DNA of 64,000 nt from JANWHZ01 sp035758575 (GTDB lineage Bacteria; Patescibacteriota; Saccharimonadia; Saccharimonadales; UBA4665). This document shows, piece after piece, positions 8,430-17,498 of this stretch. The position numbers were made by a program, and so were the translations under genes. The first letter of the stretch is position 1. Each line of letters opens with the position of its first letter. Under the pieces are notes generated by a model. The model saw nothing but the letters and a program-made list of their open reading frames with translations, did not search any database and was not told the DNA's origin. The DNA is taken from the NCBI GenBank assembly GCA_035758575.1, contig DASTXH010000031.1:62001-126000 (forward strand), given 5' to 3'.

Positions 8430-9031
8430 CGCGACACGCGCCAGAGCACATAATTTATCCCGTTGGTCATCATGCAGCGGGCAAGACAGAGCTGTGCAAT
8501 TACTTGACAGATACCTACGGGCTGAAAGTTGTAGAAACGGGGACAATGGTGCGCTCTCTTTATGCATCCCGTGATCAGAGATATACATACCACAGCCTCG
8601 GTCAATACATCAGAGCTGTCGAGGACACCGATCCAGGTTACTTCGACCGTGAGCTCGCAAAACTCGTCGACCGGGAAGACCCCTCAAATGGTGTCGTTAT
8701 CATAAATGGCATGCGCAATTATACTAATATTGCACGCGCGATGGATACTTACCCTACCGCCCGCCATTCGGTAGTCTGGTTAGAAGCACCCACGGAACAG
8801 CTGCACGAACGTTACATGATTCGCGAAGGGAAGCAGCTGAGTCGGGAAGACTTTGATATGCTGTTAGCCTTTGACATGGAGCTAGGCCTAGCTCCAATTA
8901 AAGAACAAGCGGACTTTCACATCGAAAATGATTCAACCCTAGAATCGCTGCATGAGCAAACAGACGCTATAATGCGAGCACTGGGGTTGACGGCTATTGC
9001 GGCAGCCCGGCTTGAATTAGGCGAGCAATAG
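8426..9031 (+). CDS. P-loop kinase, dephospho-CoA-kinase-like
   Basis: A 201-residue P-loop NTPase with Walker A GHHAAGKT at 14-21. The order after it (VVIINGMRN, VVWLEAPTEQLHERYMIR, then ADFHIEND) follows the layout of dephospho-CoA kinase and AAA_18-type kinases: a mid-protein R-N, a lid with R-Y-x-x-R, and a terminal xDxxIxN strand. The substrate is unknown. The ATG at 8426 overlaps the methyltransferase stop (ATGA), so a longer upstream start is unlikely. Its 3' end overlaps the convergent HAM1 gene by 38 bp. Confidence 0.65.
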   Translation: MTRHAPEHIIYPVGHHAAGKTELCNYLTDTYGLKVVETGTMVRSLYASRDQRYTYHSLGQYIRAVEDTDPGYFDRELAKLVDREDPSNGVVIINGMRNYTNIARAMDTYPTARHSVVWLEAPTEQLHERYMIREGKQLSREDFDMLLAFDMELGLAPIKEQADFHIENDSTLESLHEQTDAIMRALGLTAIAAARLELGEQ

Positions 9032-9551
9032 CTTCAAAATTTTTAGTCCAAACTTCAGCCCGAGCATCGGCATTTAGCTCAGCAAATGTCCTAGTGTCAC
9101 CAGGAAACATCATAAGCCGCTCCCAGCGAAATGTATTGCTTCCCCGCAATTCTTTTGCCATTACAACTGGAACTTGGTACGAAAATTCATGGATCATGCC
9201 TTGCTCATCAACGTATGCAGCTCCAAGTTCAAAGTAGGCTTCACGGCTTGGGAGTGTATCGATAATCTTGAGAAGCTTTTCGGGACTAATTGCTTTATCT
9301 GCATAAGTCATGAACGGGCCAGGAAAACCCAAATCCTTAATAAAGAAGCTATGGTCTTCCCTGACAGTAGGCTTTCCTGTCATCTTATATGCTTGGTCTA
9401 CCATGTAGTGAGCTATCTCCATGCTGGAGCTAGACTGTATTTCGGGAATATCCAGTTCCAGTGGCAGAACTTCTATATCGCATTTATTAAAAACTAAATT
9501 CGCGGCTTTAATCTTATCGGGGTTCCCGGTAAGGAGATAGATTTGCTTCAT
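8994..9551 (-). CDS. HAM1/RdgB-type nucleoside triphosphate pyrophosphatase
   Basis: A 185-residue protein with the HAM1 signature: TGNPDKIKAAN at 8-18, REDHSFFI at 64-71 (equivalent to the family's ED-S/T strand) and GFPGPF at 75-80. Family members hydrolyse non-canonical or deaminated purine NTPs (XTP, dITP, ITP) to monophosphates. It converges on the kinase gene and has its own promoter: TACTAT at 9558-9563 lies 6 nt from the ATG. Its place beside base-, nucleotide- and methyl-modifying genes may mean it clears an altered nucleotide produced by that cluster. Two substitutions around the catalytic stretch make a narrower substrate range possible. Confidence 0.7.
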   Translation of the reverse strand: MKQIYLLTGNPDKIKAANLVFNKCDIEVLPLELDIPEIQSSSSMEIAHYMVDQAYKMTGKPTVREDHSFFIKDLGFPGPFMTYADKAISPEKLLKIIDTLPSREAYFELGAAYVDEQGMIHEFSYQVPVVMAKELRGSNTFRWERLMMFPGDTRTFAELNADARAEVWTKNFEAIARLIQAGLPQ

Positions 9552-9635
9552 ATATCAATAGTAGCATGCAGCAATAAAAAGCTGGCAGTCCTTGAAGGAG
9601 TAGCGTCAACAGAGCACCCGACACCCCAAAGGGCC

Positions 9636-12260
9636 CTACTGAACTACTGCCGATCCGTCATCCGGCAGCTCGTCTTCGGACGGCGGCGCCACATCTTCGC
9701 CGCGCTCTTTAGTCTCTTCATCCTCATATGGAGTCGCGTACTGCTCACGCGACACAGCAATAGCTCGCTCGGCAGCGGTATCAGAGCCGTTATCGCCAAG
9801 TAATAATGTTTCACCGGACGTAGCCTCTTGCGGCTCATTCGCAGTTATCTTGATGTAGAAGTGGTACCTGGGTAAGTTCGGAATATCACCTTGTACAATG
9901 CGCGGGCTAAACTGATGTAGCAATAGGTCTTCCGTCGGCTTACTTTTCGACCGGAAGGCAACGACCGTACCGACGTTATCCAGGATAGTATTGAGTGCTG
10001 CAGGATCCTTTAATTGGGACACTGACTGGTGGGCGATTGTCACGAACAACTTATATTTCCGAGCCTCTGAGAACAAATCCATGAACGACGTCGTAGCAAA
10101 GTTCTGGAATTCGTCAACATACAAATAAAACGGCCGCCGTTCGGATTGCGGCAGCTCCTCGCGCCGCCAGGCAGCCAGCTGCAGCTTGGCCAGTACGGTC
10201 GTCCCAAACAGGGTAGAGGTATCTTCGCCGATACTGCCTTTACTGAAGTTGCAGATAAGAATCTTTCCGGTATTCATAATGTCTTCAAAGTTGATGGTCG
10301 ACTTCGTTTGACCGAGCACCCGTTTCGCCGACTCCGAACTCTCAAACCGCTCAATACGCGTCACCGGCCCGCCGGATATCTTCACCCGCTGGAACTCACC
10401 AGCCTTTCCAAGCTCTTCTTTCCAGAACCGCCGCAACCGCTCGTCTTGAAGGTTCCGCGTCATAGCATGCCGATATGACGACTCGGTCAGCAAGCGAAGC
10501 ACCGTAAACAACGTCGCGTCTTTGATCGTAAATGCCGTATGGATCGCATTGCGCATTACCCGCTCAATGCGGTAAGCGTTAGTGTCTGCGTTATCATCAA
10601 AGATCTTACTTAAGACTGAGATGACCGCTTCGGTCACTAAGTCCTTTTGGTGGGCCAGCTCGCTGCCGCTGAGGCCTTCTGGCAACTCAAGCAAGTTGAG
10701 GCCAACAGGGAAGTCATAATCCCGCGGATTGAAATAGATAACATCTTGCATCCGGTTCTCCGGGATATAGCGGAGGAGCCGCCGTGCTGAATCACCATGC
10801 GGGTCAATTACTGCGATACCTTTGCCGCTTCGGATGTCCTGCAGGATGGCATACTCCAGCATAGTCGTCTTCCCATTACCCGTACCACCAACAACGTAAA
10901 CATGCGATTCACGTTCGGATGTTGTCAGGCCGATATCCGTACTATGGCCATGATGGTAATTACGCCCAAGAACCACATCGAAAGAATGGTGATCCGTACG
11001 TTGCTTGAGCGCAAGCGGCGCTTCAAGCGTCCGGCTTCGGATACTTACCACGCCATCAATCGCGGCCTCGCTTCGCGGAAAATGGTACATCGTAGCTAAC
11101 TCAGTTGCGGACAGGATGGCAACATTCTTACTGGATAGGGCAGGGAGCCGATAGCGGAACGCAAACTCCCTACAGGCCGCCCTCAAAGCGTATGGAAAAT
11201 CTGCTACAGCACGCAGCGACTGCCGTTTTGTCCCAAGCGCATGCAGCGCCTTACGCACCGCAACCGTCCTGCTGCGCAGGCGTTCTTTAGATTTACTCGC
11301 CACAAGCACACGAATACTTGCTAGGAACAGGAGGTCATCAACCTTTGTTTTAGCGTCCCCCAGCTCAGCCTGCTCAAATACACTGAGTGTCCGGTAGGGC
11401 TTCAGCCCGGCATCTACCGCATTTTGGGACGGCGCCTTCTTATACCCAGATGACCCGTGATGGATTTCTCCAATAGTCTCAGTCATACCAAGCAGCAACG
11501 AACTCAGACTGTTGGCAAGCATACGGCCAAATGACTTTCGCCTACCAAGCGTAGCAGCATGTTCCTTGTTGTATAGCAGGCGCTCTGACAGCCAGTCAGC
11601 CTCGCGTACTGTTGCCGGAGAAATGACGTATTGTACGATGACCGTTTCATCCTGTTGCGGATTCGCTAAAGCTCCCGTCAAACGCGTAGCCGGATCATAC
11701 TCAGCCGGCGAATCATGGTGCTGCATAGGGTAGGCAAAAGAACGCCCCACTTGCTTGAAGACTGATATTTTCGACTGGCTATGCATCTGTTTATCCAGCA
11801 GATAATCGTCAACTTCTTTAAAACGTAGCTCTGCCGCATAGGCGGCGAGTTCCTGTGCGAAGTTTTGTTTGTCTCGCGCAGCACAACGTAGGAAAAACCT
11901 CGTTCCACCTTCACGCGTCGACATCACCTCAAGCGTAAAAAGAGCAGGCCGATGCAATAGCTTATCTTGCGAGGATCGAACTACATCGAGGCCGTGCCAG
12001 TCATGGAACAGCTGCACCGTTGCAAGTGGCGGTTTATCGGCAAAGGCAAGGGGGGTGAGCTCAAAAAGCACTGATTTGCGCAGCGTCAGCGCACGAAAAT
12101 AGAGGGACACCAAAATGAATCGGATTATAAGAACGAACAAACAGGCGATCACCATCAGTCCGACAGCTATGGCAGTGATCCGTGGCAGCACAACAAGGAA
12201 ACTATGAACACTGTGCTCGAAAGCGTTCATTTGCTGTTGCGTTGGAAAATTTGTCGGCAT
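9636..12260 (-). CDS. T4SS coupling ATPase, VirD4/TraD-like
   Basis: Last gene of the type IV secretion operon. About 874 residues: two hydrophobic segments near the N-terminus (LVVLPRITAIAVGLMVIAC and FVLIIRFILVSLYF), a long middle region, then a RecA/HerA-type motor with Walker A GGTGNGKTT, IAVIDPHGD, and Walker B with FYLYVDEFQNF, plus the TIAHQS arginine-finger region. Such proteins bring DNA or protein to the secretion channel. The C-terminal ~70 residues are acidic and low-complexity, likely for cargo binding. The ATG at 12260 is preferred to the TTG at 12287 because AGGACGG lies upstream of it. It is separated from the T4SS genes by the 12294-14609 cargo gene. Confidence 0.85.
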   Translation of the reverse strand: MPTNFPTQQQMNAFEHSVHSFLVVLPRITAIAVGLMVIACLFVLIIRFILVSLYFRALTLRKSVLFELTPLAFADKPPLATVQLFHDWHGLDVVRSSQDKLLHRPALFTLEVMSTREGGTRFFLRCAARDKQNFAQELAAYAAELRFKEVDDYLLDKQMHSQSKISVFKQVGRSFAYPMQHHDSPAEYDPATRLTGALANPQQDETVIVQYVISPATVREADWLSERLLYNKEHAATLGRRKSFGRMLANSLSSLLLGMTETIGEIHHGSSGYKKAPSQNAVDAGLKPYRTLSVFEQAELGDAKTKVDDLLFLASIRVLVASKSKERLRSRTVAVRKALHALGTKRQSLRAVADFPYALRAACREFAFRYRLPALSSKNVAILSATELATMYHFPRSEAAIDGVVSIRSRTLEAPLALKQRTDHHSFDVVLGRNYHHGHSTDIGLTTSERESHVYVVGGTGNGKTTMLEYAILQDIRSGKGIAVIDPHGDSARRLLRYIPENRMQDVIYFNPRDYDFPVGLNLLELPEGLSGSELAHQKDLVTEAVISVLSKIFDDNADTNAYRIERVMRNAIHTAFTIKDATLFTVLRLLTESSYRHAMTRNLQDERLRRFWKEELGKAGEFQRVKISGGPVTRIERFESSESAKRVLGQTKSTINFEDIMNTGKILICNFSKGSIGEDTSTLFGTTVLAKLQLAAWRREELPQSERRPFYLYVDEFQNFATTSFMDLFSEARKYKLFVTIAHQSVSQLKDPAALNTILDNVGTVVAFRSKSKPTEDLLLHQFSPRIVQGDIPNLPRYHFYIKITANEPQEATSGETLLLGDNGSDTAAERAIAVSREQYATPYEDEETKERGEDVAPPSEDELPDDGSAVVQ

Positions 12261-12293
12261 TACATGTTCCGTCCTATGCTTAGTCAAAGTGTT

Positions 12294-14609
12294 CTAGAAG
12301 AGGTAGATGGCTTCTGAATTAATTGCAAGATCTTCAAATGATGAAACGTGAGCACGAGGAAGAGGCGTCCCTTTATTGCGGTAATGTGCGTACAGGTCAT
12401 AAGGTTCGAGCTCTTTATGCGTAAAAAGGATTGGTCGGATGCCTTTTGATACAAGTTCCTTAAATCGTCTAATTTCTTCGGACGTGAAATCTGAAGTCCT
12501 CGCAAACGCTAAAAACACTCTGACGTTTTTTGCTTCAAGTAAGCTTTTTGTCTTCATTAAGTTTTCTAAATCTTTATCGTCAATTTCGTCAGCATTTGAT
12601 TTGACTTCACCGAGTACAATGGCGGGAACACCCCCTTTTCTAAGCACTCCTCCGCCATAGTGCGTATCTAAAATGACTAGGTCTGTCTCGCACTCTATAC
12701 CGGAACCAGTCAAGTTAAGAGCGGTAGAATATATAAGATTATGGTTATGGGTAGCATGAAGAAAGCGCCACAAAGTCAGGGCAACAGGTATTGCGCCTTC
12801 CTGATTATTCTTTTTCGCGATAAGACCGCTTTTTCTGAACTCCCAGATTGCGCTATTTTTAAATTGCGACATCAAATCGATACCCGCTTCACAGTACTCG
12901 CATGACTGCTTCTCTTTGACGTCTTTTATTCCGATCCACTGATGTAATCCGCAGCTTGGGCAACGTAGTTCAATGCCCGGCCGAAAGAGACGTTTTTCTA
13001 CAAGGTAGCTAAACGCATCTTCAGGCGTTAAGTCTGGTTTTTCTCTCGCCTGGATTGTTAAGCTTTTGTGTGCGTCAAAAGTTCTTGTTTTAGTCAAAGG
13101 ATCTTTATCGGTAATAATAGATTGGGCTTCTCCGCGTGATATTGTGTCCGTATTCTGAGTGCCTTTGGGAGGATTGATGAGTTTTCTCACTCCTGGTATT
13201 TTGAATACCCTACAGCCGTCTAAGCCACCCATTTGCTTAATCAAATGATTGGCTATAATCCCTGCCTGGCTTGCCTTTGTAGCAATGCCACTTCGCTTAA
13301 ATATTTCAGCGATTAGTTCGGTATATTCGAGGGGGTATAATCTTTCGAATGATTCTCCCGTATTGACTATAAAAGACATCCCGTCTGGGCTTACTCGAAA
13401 TATATCGTTGTCGTAAAGTATTTTCCATCCGTACCATTCATTCAAATCGGGAAGATGAGGGGGTTGCAGGGTATAGCCTTCATACTCGTACTCTCCAGAT
13501 AAGTGAATGGATGCACAGAAGTGCTGCTCGCTATATGGCCATCCATAGACAGACGGGGGAGTCTTGGGCAAAGGAATAACAACCCGAGGTGGACCGAATT
13601 TATTGTCGACGTTTGCTATAACCGAATGCCTCGTAATCATAGGCGTAACTGGACGTAGATTAAATCCGTTCCAAAGTGAATCGTCTACTCTGCACTGAAG
13701 GACCTCCCCACGCTGTTCTACTATCCCTAGCTCATGAGCTATTACATGAATGGCTTCTTCGGCTACATCCGCCGAGTACCATAAGGCGCCTTCCCGTTGA
13801 GACTTCCGTTCCTGCTTGCGCCTTACTAACCATTCTATGCAACGTTGCGCTATTTTTTTGTATTGCTCACTAAAAGCGAAAGGTATGAAGGCTATCTCTA
13901 TGCCTGAGGCGCGCAGATTCCAGAAGTTTGCGAGGTCACGGAAACTATGATGATCACCCAAGTACAGTCCATCATACCGCCAAGAAGCATGGCTAGCTTT
14001 TAGGTCAAGATAGAAACTGCCCATATGAATAGGCGCTGGATTTTGAAGGAGAGCTAGATCAATTTCGTTATGGCTATTAATTTTGAGTGGAATCTTATAA
14101 AAAGGTTTAGGGAAAGTCGTCAAAACGTCATAATTTCGCGGGGCTCGCGAAAAATCGCCATACGATAAGGCAAACACGGCCGCAAGAGGATCGTCGTCTG
14201 CCCATTCAGGGCGTATTATAGCTCTCCTATTTGAGGCCTTGGCGTGTCTCTCCATCTGTCTACTGATGTCTAGTACCCTGAGTCGTGTCTCTCCGTCTCC
14301 GGCCACCCAGCCATTGTCGTTGCTCCATAGGAATTTGCTCCCAAGGCTTGAATTTGCGAGGTAATGATGCTGCTCGATAAAGCGATCGAATTCAGGATTT
14401 TGAAAAACGGGGTAAAGAAGATCGACATTGAAAAGCTTCACAAGCGCTTCGTCGCTAGCGTATCCGACAGGGATTACGGGATTGTATATGCCGCCACATA
14501 GCAGTGTATTTAAGCGAGCGGCCTCGACTAGGTCTTCTATACTACCGTCTCTTACACAAAAACCTATTCTAAGCGGTCTATACTCAATATCTAAAGAGAA
14601 ACTTGCCAT
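12294..14609 (-). CDS. Zinc-ribbon PD-(D/E)XK nuclease-like protein of unknown system
   Basis: A 771-residue protein lodged inside the T4SS operon. C550, C553, C570 and C573 (CPSCG and CEYC) form a zinc ribbon. Downstream, ECETD at 639-643, then VLGEVKS with E668 and K670, fit a PD-(D/E)XK nuclease core (D-x24-E-x-K), followed by a strand-helix pair (VRVFLAFA). Residues 1-540 match nothing I know; they start RPLRIGFCVRDGSIEDL and include NPVIPVG, which hints at an alpha/beta fold. Its ATG is 2 bp after the CHAP stop, so it is expressed with the secretion genes. It is not a known T4SS component. Likely roles are element-borne defence, inter-element exclusion, or a DNA-processing factor. Confidence 0.6.
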   Translation of the reverse strand: MASFSLDIEYRPLRIGFCVRDGSIEDLVEAARLNTLLCGGIYNPVIPVGYASDEALVKLFNVDLLYPVFQNPEFDRFIEQHHYLANSSLGSKFLWSNDNGWVAGDGETRLRVLDISRQMERHAKASNRRAIIRPEWADDDPLAAVFALSYGDFSRAPRNYDVLTTFPKPFYKIPLKINSHNEIDLALLQNPAPIHMGSFYLDLKASHASWRYDGLYLGDHHSFRDLANFWNLRASGIEIAFIPFAFSEQYKKIAQRCIEWLVRRKQERKSQREGALWYSADVAEEAIHVIAHELGIVEQRGEVLQCRVDDSLWNGFNLRPVTPMITRHSVIANVDNKFGPPRVVIPLPKTPPSVYGWPYSEQHFCASIHLSGEYEYEGYTLQPPHLPDLNEWYGWKILYDNDIFRVSPDGMSFIVNTGESFERLYPLEYTELIAEIFKRSGIATKASQAGIIANHLIKQMGGLDGCRVFKIPGVRKLINPPKGTQNTDTISRGEAQSIITDKDPLTKTRTFDAHKSLTIQAREKPDLTPEDAFSYLVEKRLFRPGIELRCPSCGLHQWIGIKDVKEKQSCEYCEAGIDLMSQFKNSAIWEFRKSGLIAKKNNQEGAIPVALTLWRFLHATHNHNLIYSTALNLTGSGIECETDLVILDTHYGGGVLRKGGVPAIVLGEVKSNADEIDDKDLENLMKTKSLLEAKNVRVFLAFARTSDFTSEEIRRFKELVSKGIRPILFTHKELEPYDLYAHYRNKGTPLPRAHVSSFEDLAINSEAIYLF

Positions 14610-14611
14610 AG

Positions 14612-15145
14612 TTATTCTTTCTCATGTATAAAACTATACGCGTTAGCTGCTGTAGCAGACATCGCCTTGCTATCAACTTCATCGAACCCGACCACATTCA
14701 TTTCGGAAATATGCCACGTCCCATCGGGGTCGACGCTTTCCACGAATGCCACATGTCCTAGCCCATGAGCGGCATTCGGTGTTTGCATAATGGCATACTC
14801 CGATGGCGTATGGTCTACTTTATAACCATTAAGCAGGGCATTGACCGCCCACGTTGCAGCATTACCCCAGGTATTGGGTACAGGCTGACCGACTTGTGCG
14901 CGGCGCATCGCGGCCCAATACGTGCAGTTACCATAGTCATACGCATCGCCTGGGTAAGTCGGATCGGTATACAACGTTGCGCTCCCCGTACCGCCATCAG
15001 AACCACCGCCAACAAGCGCACTCACATTCGTAATCGAGGTGACCACCGCAATAGGCATGGCTATCACGGCAATGAGAACGCCTAATACGATCCATAGTTC
15101 TTTCATGCGAAGAAAAGAGTTACGCTTCCGCAGCAACATATTCAT
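14612..15145 (-). CDS. CHAP-domain peptidoglycan hydrolase of T4SS
   Basis: A 177-residue protein with one N-terminal membrane anchor (about 16-38), a Gly/Ser linker and a CHAP domain. The catalytic cysteine is in YGNCTYWAAM (C74) and the histidine in GHVAFVESV (H131), followed by W-H-I-S-E-M-N. CHAP enzymes cut peptidoglycan crosslinks; in T4SS operons of monoderm bacteria they replace VirB1 and open the wall for the channel. Start 15145 overlaps the VirB4 stop by 4 bp, so the genes are coupled. Confidence 0.85.
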   Translation of the reverse strand: MNMLLRKRNSFLRMKELWIVLGVLIAVIAMPIAVVTSITNVSALVGGGSDGGTGSATLYTDPTYPGDAYDYGNCTYWAAMRRAQVGQPVPNTWGNAATWAVNALLNGYKVDHTPSEYAIMQTPNAAHGLGHVAFVESVDPDGTWHISEMNVVGFDEVDSKAMSATAANAYSFIHEKE

Positions 15146-16878
15146 GGCCGATACAGCTCGGCAGGATTGGTTGTAATGAGCGGATGTTCTTCCTCCGCCG
15201 CGATAACCCGTACCGCAACATGGTTTTGGTCTGCTATCAGCAAGGCATCGCCCCTGCCACAGGTAAGTAGAAACGACTCTTCGTATTCACTCAAGTGAAA
15301 CTCTGAAGCTACATTTTTAATGGTTGTCGTATCTTGTTTCATAAGAATACGGAGGCTGCTTTGCGACGCGATTGCGCGGCCATAGTCACTATGTAGAAAA
15401 TCGTTTGCCTGCTGGGAGATGATGGAAACGCCAAGGTAGTATTTACGTGCGCGGCGTACGAGGCTAGCGACAAATCGCGCGCTTTCTTCGTGCTCCAGCA
15501 ACATCCAACCTTCATCAATGACAAGCAGCCGCTTTTCCGGCTTCGCCTTCACCTGATTCTGCACGAAATTGGCAATTATCAGTATCATGATCTGCCGTAA
15601 ACTCTCCGGTAGATCCTTGATATCGAAGACAACCAAACGGTTGCTAAGTTCTATGTTCGTATGCTGGTTAAAGACGTTCTTTAACGAGCCGGTGATATAT
15701 TTCTCAAGTCGCTCACAGAGAGCCAAATGGCCGAGTTTTCGTAACTCCGCGTATAAATCGCGCAATAGTGGCATAGTCTTGCTGGACTCTCTATAGACAG
15801 TCAGCATCGCTTTGTCGACAGCCGCTTTTTCGCTTGCGTCCAGACCTTCAGCCATAAGCGAGACAACTTCAGTGAGATCTTGGATATGCTCAGATAGGTC
15901 TTTTTTGTCATGGTTGGTTGTTGCAAGGTCAAACGGATTGATCTTTTCTTTAGACTTAGCGGACAGCCTGACGTATGTACCTTCAACCGATTCGGCCAAA
16001 CGCTTGTACTCGCGTTCCGGGTCAATAACGATGACTTTCGTGCCTTGCATAAGCTGGCGGAGAATCTCCACCTTTGTGGCATAACTCTTGCCGCTGCCCG
16101 ATTGCGCAAAGACAATGCTGTTCGCGTTATGCAGGCTAAACCGGTCGAGGATAACAAGTGAATTGTTAGATTTATTGATCCCATATAAAATACCATTTTC
16201 CTGAACGAGCTCAGATGACGCAAAGGGAAATGCCAAGGCTGCCGATGAACTGTCCAGGTTTCGTTTTTGGTGTAATTCATCGTCGCCGCGTGGCAAGATG
16301 GATTGCAGGCCTTCCAGTTGTTGATAGCGTGCAATCTTAACGGCGAATAACCTGGCAGCAAGTGTATTATTAAGTATCTTGGTAATCTTATTTAGCCCAT
16401 CCAAAGTCTCAGCGCGTAAACCGATATAGATCGCTACCTGGAATAGCTTTTCCTGGCCGCGCTGGATTTTATCTCGCAGTTCAATCGCCGAATCCAGCGG
16501 ATCGGTAATATCCGAACCAACAATGGCGCCTTTACGAAGCATTGCGCGGCGGGTTGACTCTAGCTCTGTAATCTTACGGTTCAATTTTGGTAGCGCCTGC
16601 AACGCATCAACCTCTTGTATGTGGTACGAAATATCCGCATCATGGTTGAAATGGACGAGGTTATCCAACCATCCCGATGATGCTATGAACGGATACCCCG
16701 AAATAAAGAGCGTACGGATATACTGACCGTCAATCACGAGATGATCTGGCTGCTCTTCAAGCCCTTCGTATGAAAGTACGTCGACCTGGTCTTGCTCGCC
16801 AAATGAAAATGCCAGCTCTTTCGGACGACTATCGCGATGCTGCTTCCATGCGGCTAACTTCGTGAGAGGGTCTATCAT
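15142..16878 (-). CDS. virB4: VirB4/TraC-type T4SS ATPase
   Basis: A 578-residue ATPase with Walker A GSGKS at 261-265 and a Walker B strand RLLVIDEGWMLL near 445, followed by a YYLGVSIISQQ segment typical of VirB4. VirB4 hexamers energise substrate transfer and pilus assembly at the inner membrane. It is shorter than typical VirB4 because the N-terminal region is reduced and a 207-residue protein with similar features is encoded just upstream; the two overlap by 4 bp. This split architecture is usual for compact T4SS operons of Patescibacteria-like genomes, as far as I recall. Confidence 0.9.
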   Translation of the reverse strand: MIDPLTKLAAWKQHRDSRPKELAFSFGEQDQVDVLSYEGLEEQPDHLVIDGQYIRTLFISGYPFIASSGWLDNLVHFNHDADISYHIQEVDALQALPKLNRKITELESTRRAMLRKGAIVGSDITDPLDSAIELRDKIQRGQEKLFQVAIYIGLRAETLDGLNKITKILNNTLAARLFAVKIARYQQLEGLQSILPRGDDELHQKRNLDSSSAALAFPFASSELVQENGILYGINKSNNSLVILDRFSLHNANSIVFAQSGSGKSYATKVEILRQLMQGTKVIVIDPEREYKRLAESVEGTYVRLSAKSKEKINPFDLATTNHDKKDLSEHIQDLTEVVSLMAEGLDASEKAAVDKAMLTVYRESSKTMPLLRDLYAELRKLGHLALCERLEKYITGSLKNVFNQHTNIELSNRLVVFDIKDLPESLRQIMILIIANFVQNQVKAKPEKRLLVIDEGWMLLEHEESARFVASLVRRARKYYLGVSIISQQANDFLHSDYGRAIASQSSLRILMKQDTTTIKNVASEFHLSEYEESFLLTCGRGDALLIADQNHVAVRVIAAEEEHPLITTNPAELYRP

Positions 16879-17498
16879 TGCAGCCCCCTGACGTAGGAGC
16901 TAGTAAGCAGCTCGGCGACTTGGCCGCTTATAGGTTGCGCTTTGGCTTGGTTCGGATTATAGAAACTATGGAATAAATCCAATACTTCCAGGCTAGGCAG
17001 CCGACGCGACTGCATGCCAAGCCGCGCCAATCCTTTCGTGACAATATCCGCATTCAAGGACAACTGCGTTTTAGCAGCTTCAAAATCATCGTCGGACGAT
17101 TCGTAGGGCAGCACAACGTAGAAATGTCGGGATAAAATTTTATTCCGGGTAACAAGGCGCTGGACGAACGTACTGTAACTGCGGATTTGCCGCCGGTATA
17201 TCTCTTGGTTCTCGGCAACAAATCTCGCTTCCAAATCCGAAAGATACTTACCCATATCGTGCTCACGGATACGGGTAATGATCTGTAGCGGACAGGGAAG
17301 CGCGTTGAGAAAACTCTCATACGTATCGATCAGCACATCCTGCTCCTCGTCACTCTTTAGCTCAAAGTTCACTGGCGACACCTCAAGCGTGAGACGGTAC
17401 TGGCGGCGTGGGAGGAGTAGGATTCCATCCCTGACGCCTTTAATGTTAATTTGCAGTCTAGCCGACGCTTTCTTGCGGGGTTTCTGTGAGATGAACAC
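16875..17498 (-). CDS. VirB4 N-terminal-domain-like / TraC-like T4SS protein
   Basis: A 207-residue soluble protein between PrgI and VirB4. It starts with a basic segment, then the domain order LTLEVSPVNFELKS, ALPCPLQIITRIREHD and YSTFVQRLVTRNKILSRHFYVVLPY that resembles the N-terminal region of VirB4/TraC ATPases, and it lacks any P-loop. It probably completes the VirB4 ring as a separate subunit. The GTG at 17498 has AAAGGAGG 5 nt upstream and lies inside the end of the PrgI gene (41-bp overlap). The stop overlaps virB4 by 4 bp. Confidence 0.7.
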   Translation of the reverse strand: MFISQKPRKKASARLQINIKGVRDGILLLPRRQYRLTLEVSPVNFELKSDEEQDVLIDTYESFLNALPCPLQIITRIREHDMGKYLSDLEARFVAENQEIYRRQIRSYSTFVQRLVTRNKILSRHFYVVLPYESSDDDFEAAKTQLSLNADIVTKGLARLGMQSRRLPSLEVLDLFHSFYNPNQAKAQPISGQVAELLTSSYVRGLQ

